DNA from: Trebonia sp963795335
GTDB taxonomy: Bacteria; Actinomycetota; Actinomycetes; Streptosporangiales; Streptosporangiaceae
Length of the DNA: 64,000 nucleotides
Direction of reading: 5' to 3'
Assembly (NCBI GenBank): GCA_963795335.1
Contig: CAWCHI010000007.1
Coordinates: forward strand, 1-64,000
The notes under the pieces were generated by a model, which was not told the DNA's origin, searched no databases, and worked only from the letters and a program-made list of their open reading frames with translations. Shown here one piece after another: positions 9,416 through 16,985 of this stretch (positions are counted from its first letter, which is position 1; every line of letters begins with the position of its first letter). The translations under genes were made by a program, and so were the position numbers.

Positions 9416-9998
9416 ATGTCTGCAACCATCCAGGCCGTTGCGCCGATTTCTTCGGCCTCAGAAATTCCGGAACGCACGCTTCTGACCGGCTTGGGCCTTA
9501 CCAGTTTCTCGGCCTTATTGCTGGAGCTGGCCCTCACCCGCTTGTTCTCCGTAGTGCTCTTCTATCACTTTGCGTTTCTTGCCATTTCGATTGCGCTGCT
9601 GGGGCTCGGCGCCGGAGGCGTTTTCGCCTATCTGCGTAAGCAATGGTTAACGCAGTTTTCCACGCGGACTCTGGCCGCGCGTCTGTGCCTGGTCAACTCC
9701 GCAGTGGTGTTGCTGGTGCTGGAGATTGTTCTGCATGTGCCCGTCGCACTCACCGTGACGGGAAAAAATTCTCTCCACCTGACCGTCCTTTATCTCGCTG
9801 CGGCAGTTCCGTTTTTTCTAACTGGACTCCTGTTTTCCGTGGTTTGCATAGCGAGGCGGGAAGAATTCCCTTGCTGTATGGTGCGGATCTGGGCGGCGGC
9901 GCGCTAGCCTGTCTCGCCCTCGTGCCCCTTCTGAACTGGTTCGGTGGCCCGAATACCATCCTTTTCTCCAGCGTTGCGCTGACGGTTGCGTCCGCCGT
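9416..9998 (+). CDS. Polytopic membrane protein (spermidine-synthase-like N-terminal membrane domain), 3'-truncated, frameshifted
   Basis: It starts at ATG 9416. It reads LLTGLGLTSFSALLLELALT, YHFAFLAISIALLGLGAGGV, LCLVNSAVVLLVLEIVL and VLYLAAAVPFFLTGLLFSVV. After a frame switch near 9855 comes GRIPLLYGADLGGGALACLA and FSSVALTVASAVWA, where actinobacterial sequence takes over at about 9998. LYGADL.GGALACL with a preceding helix bundle is typical of the membrane domain fused to spermidine-synthase-like folds. The catalytic half is absent. It belongs to the foreign segment. Confidence 0.55.
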
Positions 9999-11063
9999 TT
10001 GGGCCCCCTCGCGCCGACCGAGGTGCTGGTGGAGATGGCGGCCACCGGCCTGTGCCACTCCGACGACCACTTCGCCACCGGCGACATGACGTTCGGGCAC
10101 CTGCCGACCGTCGGCGGGCACGAGGGCTCCGGCATCGTCCGCCAGATCGGCTCCGAGGTGCACGACTTCGAGGTCGGCGATCATGTGATCACCGCCTTCA
10201 TCCCTGCCTGCGGCAAGTGCAAGTGGTGTGCGCGCGGCCTGCAGAACCTGTGCGACTCGGGCGCCCGCATCCTGCTCGGCGACCAGCCCGCGGGCGGCTT
10301 CCGGATGCACGCCGGCGGCCAGGACGTCGCCACCATGAGCGCCCTCGGAACGTTCGCCGAGTGGCAGGTCTACGACCAGATCTCGCTGGTCAAGGTGGCC
10401 GACAAGTCGCTCCCGCTGAACACCATCTGCCTGGTCGCGTGCGGCGTGCAGACGGGCTACGGCTCGGCTACCACGGTCGCCGACGTGCGCCCGGGCGACG
10501 TCGTCCTCATCCTCGGCGCGGGCGGCGTCGGGATGAACGCGGTCCAGGGCGCGGCCCAGTGCGGTGCCAGCCATGTCGTGGTGGTGGACCCGGCGCCGAG
10601 CAAGAAGGACTTCGCCCCGAAGTTCGGCGCGACCGAGGTGTTCGACAACTTCGCCGAGGCGGACGCCTTCATCAAGTCGATCACCAACGGGCAGGGGGCC
10701 GACTCGGCCATCGTCACCGTCGGCGTGGTCACCAACGAGCACATCGGGCAGGCCTACGGCGCCATCCGCAAGGCGGGCACGGTGGTGGTGACCGGGGTCG
10801 GCAACGAGAGCGAGGAAGCGCCGATTCCGGGCTTCAACGCCACCAACGTCGCCATGTACTCCAAGCGGATCCAGGGGGCGCTGTACGGCATGGGCTCGCC
10901 CCGCGACGTCATGCCCAACCTGCTCACCCTGTACAAGGCCGGGCGGCTCAAGCTGGACGAGCTGATCACCAAGCGGTACACCCTCGACGACATCAACCAG
11001 GCCTACCTGGACATGCGCTCCGGGGTGAACATCCGCGGCGTGATCGACTTCGCCCAGCTGTAA
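9999..11063 (+). CDS. NDMA-type zinc-dependent alcohol dehydrogenase, N-terminally truncated
   Basis: It is an MDR-family dehydrogenase. The catalytic zinc site is GLCHSDDHF...GGHEGSG. The structural zinc site is FIPACGKCKWCARGLQNLCD. The nucleotide-binding loop is LILGAGGVGMNAVQGAAQ. It ends RGVIDFAQL at 11063. NDMA-dependent alcohol dehydrogenases are about 370 aa and begin with a 25-30-residue strand region before EVLVEMAATGLCHSD. Here that region is replaced by foreign sequence, so the true start is missing and the first Met is not the authentic one. It oxidises primary alcohols with a bound nicotinamide cofactor. Two hairpin repeats lie just downstream. Confidence 0.85.
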   Translation: MGPLAPTEVLVEMAATGLCHSDDHFATGDMTFGHLPTVGGHEGSGIVRQIGSEVHDFEVGDHVITAFIPACGKCKWCARGLQNLCDSGARILLGDQPAGGFRMHAGGQDVATMSALGTFAEWQVYDQISLVKVADKSLPLNTICLVACGVQTGYGSATTVADVRPGDVVLILGAGGVGMNAVQGAAQCGASHVVVVDPAPSKKDFAPKFGATEVFDNFAEADAFIKSITNGQGADSAIVTVGVVTNEHIGQAYGAIRKAGTVVVTGVGNESEEAPIPGFNATNVAMYSKRIQGALYGMGSPRDVMPNLLTLYKAGRLKLDELITKRYTLDDINQAYLDMRSGVNIRGVIDFAQL

Positions 11064-11065
11064 GA

Positions 11066-11132
11066 CCCGCGGAGTCAGCCCGGGTCACGCCGTCGCGGCG
11101 CGGCCCGGGCCCGCGGAGTCAGCCCGGGTCAC
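11066..11132 (+). repeat. Two 23-bp direct repeats, each hairpin-forming
   Basis: An identical 23-bp unit occurs at 11066-11088 and 11110-11132, 44 bp apart, directly after the dehydrogenase stop. Each has a GACCCG/CGGGTC-type stem (the second copy is GGCCCG on its left arm) around a CGGAGTCAGC-like loop. The position between convergent genes suggests a double bidirectional terminator, although no U-tract is present. Confidence 0.6.
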
Positions 11133-11152
11133 CTTGACTTGCCGGACCAGCG

Positions 11153-11824
11153 TCACTTGGCGAGTCCCGATACGAGGTTGACGGTGGCCGCGAGGATGAC
11201 CGCGAGCAGCGGGAACGACAGCCACGCGTGCCGCAGCACCGCCCGCCGGATCTGCTTGGCCTGGATATCGGTATCGGACACCTGGAACGTCATCCCGATG
11301 GTGAACGCCAGGTACGCGAAGTCACGGTAGTCGGGCGGCTCGTCATCGTTGAAGTCGATTCCACCGGGCGTCCCGGTGTAATAAAGCCGCGCGTAGCGCA
11401 CGGTGTAAACCGTGTGCACCATCAGCCAGGAAAGCGACACCGAGAAGACCGCGAGGGCAGCCCGGCCGTACACCACCCAGCCAGATGACTGGCTGGCGCC
11501 GAACAAGACCATGCCCACCGCGATCAGGCTGGCGATCGCCGCCCCGAGCAGCACCAGGTCGGTCAGGTCCCGGCCCGGATCCTCCCGGTTGGCGTCGGCC
11601 CGGGCCTCCGGCGCGTCCAGCGGCCACACGGTCCGCCAGGTCCAGGTCTCCCAGACCAGTGCCAGCACGTCCCAGCCGACCAGCGGGGCCGACCGCACCC
11701 CGGCGGTCAGCGCGAACGCGACCGCGGCGGCAACCGCGGCACAGAACGCCACCAGCAGTTTCATCCGGGCGGTGGTGCCCGCCCGCGACGAAGCGGGGGC
11801 GGGGCCGGGCGGGGCAGCGGGCAT
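11153..11824 (-). CDS. DUF1345 family integral membrane protein
   Basis: The 223-aa protein begins MPAAPPGPAPASSRAG. Membrane helices follow, including LLVAFCAAVAAAVAFALTAG, VLLGAAIASLIAVGMVLFG and AALAVFSVSLSWLMVHTVYT. The family signature is RYARLYYTGTPGGIDFNDDE, PPDYRDFAYLAFTIGMTFQVSD and a final LLAVILAATVNLVSGL. The length and order fit DUF1345 (about 220 aa), whose function is unknown. Longer in-frame starts lie upstream, but the family start fits 11824. It ends facing the alcohol dehydrogenase across the hairpin repeats. Confidence 0.85.
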   Translation of the reverse strand: MPAAPPGPAPASSRAGTTARMKLLVAFCAAVAAAVAFALTAGVRSAPLVGWDVLALVWETWTWRTVWPLDAPEARADANREDPGRDLTDLVLLGAAIASLIAVGMVLFGASQSSGWVVYGRAALAVFSVSLSWLMVHTVYTVRYARLYYTGTPGGIDFNDDEPPDYRDFAYLAFTIGMTFQVSDTDIQAKQIRRAVLRHAWLSFPLLAVILAATVNLVSGLAK

Positions 11825-11948
11825 GGCACCAGGATGGCAGCTTGCTCCGAGCCAAGCGCGGCTGACCTCCGCCGGGCGCACCGGAGCTGACGGCCGGCCC
11901 CGGACGCTAATGTGGCGCCCAGGCGAGGACGCGAGCAAGGAGACCCCC

Positions 11949-12711
11949 ATGGCCGATGAGGTACTAGTCGAGTACGCGGACCGGATCGCGCTCATCACGA
12001 TCAACCGGCCGCAGGCGCGCAACGCGGTCAACCACGCGGTCTCGGCCGGGGTGGCGCAGGCGATCGAGGAGCTCGACCGGCGCGACGACCTGACCGTCGG
12101 CATCATCACCGGGGCAGGCGGAACCTTCAGCTCCGGCATGGACCTGAAGGCGTTCGTGGCGGGCGAGAACGTCCGGTCGAGGGCAAGGGCTTCGCCGGGC
12201 TGACCCAGGCCCCGCCGCGCAAGCCGCTGATCGCGGCGGTGGAGGGCTGGGCGCTGGCGGGCGGGTGCGAGATCGCGCTGGCGTGCGACCTGATCGTGGC
12301 GGCGGACGACGCCAGGTTCGGCCTCCCCGAGGTCAAGCGCGGCCTCGTCGCCGGTGCGGGCGGGCTGGTCCGGCTGCCGCGGCGGATCCCGTCCGGCATC
12401 GCGATGGAGCTGGCGCTGACCGGGGACCCGCTGCCCGCCACCGAGGCCTACCGGCTGGGCTGGTCAACCGGCTGACCGCGGCCGGCGGGGCGCTGGCTGG
12501 GGCGCGCGAGCTGGCGGCCCGGATCGCCGCCAACGGGCCGCTGGCGGTGGCCATCAGCAAGCAGGTCATCATCGAGCAGCAGGACTGGGACTTCAGCGAG
12601 GCGTTCGAGCGGCAGGGGCCGCTCGCCGGGCCCGCGTTCGCCTCGGCTGACGCCCAGGAGGGCGCCCGCGCCTTCGCCGAGAAGCGGCCCCCGGTCTGGA
12701 CCGGGCGGTAA
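11949..12711 (+). CDS. Enoyl-CoA hydratase/isomerase (crotonase family), two frameshifts
   Basis: ATG 11949 starts MADEVLVEYADRIALITINRP, with AAGGAGA upstream. It continues NAVNHAVSAGVAQAIEELD and GAGGTFSSGMDLKAFV, whose backbone amides form the first oxyanion half. After a one-base shift near 12175 come VEGWALAGGCEIALACDLIV and DARFGLPEVKRGLVAGAGG. After a second shift near 12465 come LVNRLTAAGGALAGARELA and a stop at 12711. The corrected length of about 254 aa is normal. It hydrates trans-2-enoyl-CoA in acyl-CoA breakdown. The catalytic acidic residue in the FGLPEVKRG region is present. Confidence 0.85.
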
Positions 12712-12715
12712 CCGC

Positions 12716-14389
12716 TCAGTCGCGCAGCTCGTCCACCGTGCTGCCCGCTGAGCCCCCCACCGGGCCGTCCGGCGGGCCCGCCACTGGCGTGCCGGTGCGG
12801 CCCGGCTCCCGCTGGCCGGGCACGCTGGCCCCCGCGGCCGCGGGGTCCGCATCCGGCATGGCTTGCTGCCTGCCCGCCCTGAGCCCGATGAACGCCACCA
12901 CGGCGCACACCGCCATGATCACCCCCATGCCGGTCAGCACCGACTGGGTCGCGGTGGCGAAGTCGGCCCGGATGAACTGCGGGATCGACGCAACGCCGTT
13001 ACCGCGCTGCTGCCGCCGCCGCCGCCCTGAAGCTGAGCGGCCGAGGCGGCCGCCTTGGCCGCCGCCCCCGCGGGCACGTGCTGGGCGATCAGCGAGTTGT
13101 AGATGCTGGAGCGGAACACCGACAGCAGCACCGTGCCGAGGATGGCGAAACCGAGGCTGGCGCCGTAGTTGCGGACGGTCTGGGTGATGCCGGTGGCCTC
13201 GCCGTAGGACAGCCGTGAGGCCCGGTTGATCGCGTCGGTGTTGGCCTGCCCCAGCATGAGCCCCATGCCCGCCCCGGCCATGATGATGTAGATCGTCTGC
13301 GAGCCCTGCTGCAGCGAGGTCACCTTGCCCGCCCACAGGAAGTAGCCGACCGCGGCGAGCGCGCTGCCGACGACCACCGGCCGCTTGGCCCCGATCACGG
13401 TCCAGCATCCGGCCGCCGACCTGGGCGAAGATCACGAAGCCGATGAAGAAGTACAAGATCAGCAGGCTGGAGTCGGTCGGCTTGAGCGCGAGCGAGATCT
13501 GCCCGTAGGTGCTGGCGAAGAAGAACACCGGGATGAACGCCATCATCGAGATGGTCAAGATGATGTTCTCGACCAGGAACGGCTTGATGCGGAAGATGTG
13601 CATGTTCATCAGCGGCTGCGCGGTCCGCAGCTCGACCAGCGCGAACACCACCAGCAGGAGGATGCCGACGACGATGGCGCCGATCACCACGCCGTTACCC
13701 CAGCCCCACAGCTGCGACTGCTGGAAGCCGAAGACGCTCAGCCCGACCCCGCCGATGATCAGCGCCAGGCCGCGGTAGTCGATCGGCGCGTGCTTGTACT
13801 CGGTGACCGGCTTGGCCAGGTAGATCAGCACCAGGGCGATGACCGCGACGGGGACGTTGATCCAGAAAATCGACCGCCAGGTCCACTCGATCAGGTAGCC
13901 GCCGGCGATCGGGCCGACCGCGGTCAGGCCGCCCGCGATGCCGAAGAACAGCGCCAGCGCCCGCCCCCGGGTGCCGAAGTCGAAGGTGGCGACAACGATC
14001 GCCAGCGCGGCCGGGAACATGAGCGCGCCGCCCGCGCCCTGGATCGCCCGGAAGGTGATCAGCCACGCCTCGGCTCCGCCGCCATGCGGGGTGAGCCCGC
14101 ACATGGCCGAGGCCACGGCGAAGATGATCACCCCGAGGACGACCATCTTGGTGTGCCCGAGGGTGTCGCCCAGCCGGCCGCCGAACGCGAACAGCGCCGC
14201 CATGGACAGCAGGTAGGCGTTGATCGCCCACTGGATGCCACTGCTGGACAGCCCCAGGTCATGCTGCACCGTGGTCGCGGCGATGGACACGATCGTCTGG
14301 TCGATGAAGGTCATCGCCACCGCGAAGATCATCGCGGTCAGGACCAGGCTCTTGGACGGCGCGCGGGCGGCGCCGGGTGCGACCGTCAT
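12716..14389 (-). CDS. DHA2-family (EmrB/QacA-like) MFS drug exporter, frameshifted
   Basis: From ATG 14389 the protein begins MTVAPGAARAPSKSLVLTA, then IFAVAMTFIDQTIVSIAATT. It carries GIQWAINAYLLSMAALFAFG, GRLGDTLGHTKMVVLGV (motif A) and IQGAGGALMFPAALAIV. The order of about 14 helices is the DHA2 pattern. One-base shifts near 13405 and 13000 are needed to pass through VGSALAAVGYFLWAGKV and GEATGITQTVRNYGASLG to VLTGMGVIMAVCAVVAFIG. The tail is Pro/Gly-rich and ends at 12716. It is a proton-driven efflux pump of unknown substrate. Its start overlaps the stop of the upstream short ORF (ATGA at 14386-14389), indicating coupled translation. Confidence 0.85.
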   Translation of the reverse strand: MTVAPGAARAPSKSLVLTAMIFAVAMTFIDQTIVSIAATTVQHDLGLSSSGIQWAINAYLLSMAALFAFGGRLGDTLGHTKMVVLGVIIFAVASAMCGLTPHGGGAEAWLITFRAIQGAGGALMFPAALAIVVATFDFGTRGRALALFFGIAGGLTAVGPIAGGYLIEWTWRSIFWINVPVAVIALVLIYLAKPVTEYKHAPIDYRGLALIIGGVGLSVFGFQQSQLWGWGNGVVIGAIVVGILLLVVFALVELRTAQPLMNMHIFRIKPFLVENIILTISMMAFIPVFFFASTYGQISLALKPTDSSLLILYFFIGFVIFAQVGGRMLDRDRGQAAGGRRQRARRGRLLPVGGQGDLAAAGLADDLHHHGRGGHGAHAGAGQHRRDQPGLTAVLRRGHRHHPDRPQLRRQPRFRHPRHGAAVGVPLQHLQLADRPARARGGGGQGGRLGRSASGRRRRQQRGNGVASIPQFIRADFATATQSVLTGMGVIMAVCAVVAFIGLRAGRQQAMPDADPAAAGASVPGQREPGRTGTPVAGPPDGPVGGSAGSTVDELRD

Positions 14390-14643
14390 GACGTTTCCTC
14401 TCGTCGGAACCAGTTGGCGTGCAGGCCGTGGGGGGCGACGGCAGGGATCTCCACCTTCGCCGCCGGCGGGCCCGGGAAGTCGTCCGCGTCCCAGATATAC
14501 AGCCGCCAACGGTCGTCGGCCAGGCCGCGGGCCAAGGTCAGGTAAGAGCCGTCGAGTTCGCCCGCCGGGGCGAAGCGGCCCGACAACTGCGGGTCCGCGG
14601 CCTCGCCGACCGTGCGCAGGCATCCCCCTGCTGTCTCCGCCAT
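14386..14643 (-). CDS. Short ORF resembling the C-terminus of a carotenoid oxygenase
   Basis: The 85-aa product ends LYIWDADDFPGPPAAKVEIP, then APHGLHANWFRREETS. This matches the usual last strands of carotenoid cleavage oxygenases (LDA.D...pPvA.v.LP..vP.GfHg.Wf), including one iron-ligand-type His. The N-terminal half shows no seven-blade propeller. Either only the end of such a gene remains, or this is a small unrelated protein. The stop overlaps the exporter's ATG, so the two would be cotranslated. Confidence 0.35.
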   Translation of the reverse strand: MAETAGGCLRTVGEAADPQLSGRFAPAGELDGSYLTLARGLADDRWRLYIWDADDFPGPPAAKVEIPAVAPHGLHANWFRREETS

Positions 14644-14788
14644 CGCTCAAGCCCCCCGGCGCTGGGTTCACCGTCCGGGCCTCCCCGGGCCAGGACAAAG
14701 TCAGCGCAGTGCGGATTTGGTACCCGCCTCCGTAGCGGTGTGAAACCAAACGGTTGCACAGTGTGAACCAGGCAGCCACCTGTGGCCG

Positions 14789-14821
14789 GATCCCGGGCGG
14801 CGGGCCCCCGCGCCCGGGATC
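14789..14821. other. Strong GC hairpin in a divergent intergenic region
   Basis: A perfect 10-bp inverted repeat (GATCCCGGGC ... GCCCGGGATC, arms at 14789-14798 and 14812-14821) encloses a 13-nt GC-rich loop. It lies between two divergently oriented genes, so it is not at either gene's 3' end. It could be an operator or a 5'-leader structure for the minus-strand operon. Confidence 0.5.
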
Positions 14822-14897
14822 GGGGCCTGTTTCGAAGTGACGATGCGTCCGTGGCCCCCTCCCGGCCCCTGCCGCTTTTGCCCGCATCACCGAACTG

Positions 14898-14962
14898 CCA
14901 GTGACCGCAACTTTTAATTCGGTTTCGCGTTTAGCCCGCGTGGGCCACCAGTGACGCAATTT
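14898..14962. repeat. Two near-identical direct repeats in the divergent region
   Basis: CCAGTGACCGCAACTTT (from 14898) and CCAGTGACGCAATTT (from 14948) are 50 bp apart. They lie in the most AT-rich part of the 550-bp gap between the exporter operon and the SPFH gene. Nearby, GTGTGAAACCA (14739) and GTGTGAACCA (14761) form a second direct-repeat pair. These may be regulator binding sites. No gene is supported in 14644-15197. Confidence 0.35.
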
Positions 14963-15197
14963 CCCATACGGGCAAAAGGCACGTACTGTCTGAAGTAACA
15001 GCTCCGGACCCTGGCAGGGTGCCCCGCGATATCGCGGCGGCACGGCAGGGCCCGGATTTTTTTTACCCAAAAAAGAAAATGCGCGCTGAGTACCACGGCC
15101 GCGGGATGACGTAAATTCCTCATCCTGCATCCTTCTCAGCCTGGGGCACCTGACCGGCGACCATGTCATGTCAACGTTCCAGGAATTGAGGCTCGTG

Positions 15198-16094
15198 ATG
15201 GAAGGCCTAGTTATCGTGCTCGTGATCGTGGTGATACTGCTGCTGATCGGCGCGGCGATGTCGGTGCGGGTGGTGAAGCAGTACGAGCAGGGGGTGCTGT
15301 TCCGGCTGGGGAAGGTGCTCGGCGCGCGCACCCCAGGACTGCGGATCATCATCCCGTTCATCGACGTGCTGCACCGGGTGTCGCTGCGGATCGTGACGAT
15401 GCCGATCCAGTCCCAGGGCATCATCACCCGCGACAACGTCAGCGTCGACGTGTCCGCAGTGGCCTACTTCCGGGTCGTCGACGCGGTCAAATCGGTCGTC
15501 GCGATCGAGAACGTGGACTCCGCGATCGACCAGATCGCCCAGACCACGCTGCGGAAGGTCGTCGGCCAGCACTCGCTCGACCAGACCCTGTCCGAGACCG
15601 ACAAGATCAACCTGGACATCCGCCAGATCCTGGACGTCGCCACCGTCGCCTGGGGCGTCGAGGTCACCCTGGTCGAGCTCAAAGACATCCAGCTCCCCGA
15701 CAGCATGAAACGCGCCATGGCCAAGCAGGCCGAAGCCGAGCGGGAGAAGCGGGCCAAGATCATCAACGCCGAAGGCGAGTCCCTCGCCGCCGCCGCCCTC
15801 GGCGACGCCTCCGACATCATGATGGCCCACCCCCTCGCCCTCCAGCTCCGCAACCTTCAGAGCCTGGTCGAGATCGGCGTCGACAAGAACACCACGGTGG
15901 TGTTCCCCGCCCCGCTGATGACCACCATCGCCGAACTCGGCTCCTTCCTCGCGGGCGAGAAGGCCGCCGCCGGCCTGCCCGCCGCGCCGCCCGTGGCCAG
16001 CACACCCGTCCTGATCCCCACTAACGGGACTCCCGTCAACGGGACTCCCGCCAACGGGCTGAGCGCGACCGGGTCGCCTGCTGGGCCCAGCTAA
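15198..16094 (+). CDS. SPFH/stomatin-like membrane protease-associated protein
   Basis: The protein begins MEGLVIVLVIVVILLLIGAA (one N-terminal membrane helix) at ATG 15198, with AGGAATTGAGG upstream. The SPFH domain follows: QYEQGVLFRLGKVLGARTPG, TMPIQSQGIITRDNVSVDV, AYFRVVDAVKSVVAIENV and ATVAWGVEVTLVELKDIQLP, then a coiled segment AKQAEAEREKRAKIINAEGE. Bacterial stomatin homologues are about 260-310 aa, so this is full length at 298 aa. The C-terminus has a short NGTPVNGTPANG repeat. Such proteins scaffold membrane microdomains and often partner with NfeD, which is absent here. A DoxX-like gene follows after about 45 bp. Confidence 0.9.
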   Translation: MEGLVIVLVIVVILLLIGAAMSVRVVKQYEQGVLFRLGKVLGARTPGLRIIIPFIDVLHRVSLRIVTMPIQSQGIITRDNVSVDVSAVAYFRVVDAVKSVVAIENVDSAIDQIAQTTLRKVVGQHSLDQTLSETDKINLDIRQILDVATVAWGVEVTLVELKDIQLPDSMKRAMAKQAEAEREKRAKIINAEGESLAAAALGDASDIMMAHPLALQLRNLQSLVEIGVDKNTTVVFPAPLMTTIAELGSFLAGEKAAAGLPAAPPVASTPVLIPTNGTPVNGTPANGLSATGSPAGPS

Positions 16095-16136
16095 CGCGGC
16101 CCGGCCCCACAAACTAACAGCACAAGAGGAAATGAC

Positions 16137-16811
16137 TTGAACATGCAAGCACCGCGTCATGCACAGAACGTGGACGCAAGCCCACTCGGGGCACCGCCGG
16201 GTGAACGACGGAATCTGCGTGCAGCCGACTGGCTCTACCGCTCCAAGGCCGCCAGCGTGGTCTGGCTCGTGACCCGGCTCTGGCTCGGGTACGGGTGGCT
16301 CAACGCCGGCTACCAGAAGCTGTGGGGCAGCGAGAAAGCCGCCTTCTGGAACGGCGGCGGTGCCGGAGTCAAGGGATTCGCCACCGCCGGGGTCACCGGG
16401 TCGACGGCAGGCAAAGGCAGCGGCGCGTCTTACGGCTGGTGGGCCGCCTTCCTGCACAACTTCGTCATCCCCAACGCATCCTGGATCGCCAAGGTCATAA
16501 CCATTAGCGAACTGCTCATCGGCGTGGCCCTGATCCTGGGCCTGTTCACCGGCGCCGCCGCCCTCGCCGGCCTGGTCCTCAACCTCGTCTACATGTTCAC
16601 CGGATCCGCCGGCGTCAACCCCGCCTACGCCGTCGTGGGGGTTTTGCTGGTCCTCGCCTGGCGCAACGCCGGCTACCTCGGCCTGGACCGGTTCGTCTTC
16701 CCCATGGTGCGCAATCGGTTCCGTCCCGGTCCGCGCACTGACACGCCCGTGACGTCCCCGCCGACAGAGCTGACGCCCGGCGAGGCACCGGCACCGGCAC
16801 CAGCAAGCTGA
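16137..16811 (+). CDS. DoxX family membrane protein
   Basis: The ORF of about 224 aa has a TTG at 16137 and an ATG at 16143 as possible starts. AAGAGGA lies just upstream and favours the TTG by spacing. The protein contains VVWLVTRLWLGYGWLNAGYQ, a hydrophilic loop, WIAKVITISELLIGVALILG and LVLNLVYMFTGSAGVNPAY. This is the four-helix DoxX/thiosulfate-quinone-oxidoreductase small-subunit-like fold. The C-terminus is Pro-rich and probably cytoplasmic. It follows the SPFH gene in the same direction, and the two may be cotranscribed. The substrate is unknown. Confidence 0.85.
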   Translation: MNMQAPRHAQNVDASPLGAPPGERRNLRAADWLYRSKAASVVWLVTRLWLGYGWLNAGYQKLWGSEKAAFWNGGGAGVKGFATAGVTGSTAGKGSGASYGWWAAFLHNFVIPNASWIAKVITISELLIGVALILGLFTGAAALAGLVLNLVYMFTGSAGVNPAYAVVGVLLVLAWRNAGYLGLDRFVFPMVRNRFRPGPRTDTPVTSPPTELTPGEAPAPAPAS

Positions 16812-16985
16812 CGCATCGGGAAATACTCTGTAATCCACGAGGAGCTGCCGCTGGGCGCCACGTCCCGGCGGCAGTCCCGTTGACCGGGGCCACCCGCGGC
16901 GATTTGCCGGGCGATGCCTGCCTCGAGCCTGGGCCAGGAATTCAGCGGGGGACGCTCCACGTCCAGTTGCGGCTTCCGGACCGGG

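Larger units (their letters stand above)
8690..10000. other. Foreign or chimeric segment of moderate GC, Acidobacteriota-like
   Basis: Between about 8690 and 10000 the base composition falls to a visibly moderate GC. Codon use changes (many A/T third positions, TAA stops). The genes resemble Acidobacteriota proteins rather than actinobacterial ones. The left border cuts into the helicase's C-terminus and the DUF488 N-terminus. The right border cuts the membrane protein and the alcohol dehydrogenase N-terminus. No inverted repeats, integrase or target-site duplication is visible at the borders. A misjoined assembly is the simplest reading. Confidence 0.6.

Noticed and set aside
12716..15436. 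Very long minus-strand open frame extending far upstream of the exporter
   Set aside because: Only the part from 14389 matches a family. The upstream extension is high-GC frame openness crossing an intergenic region and the antisense of the SPFH gene start.
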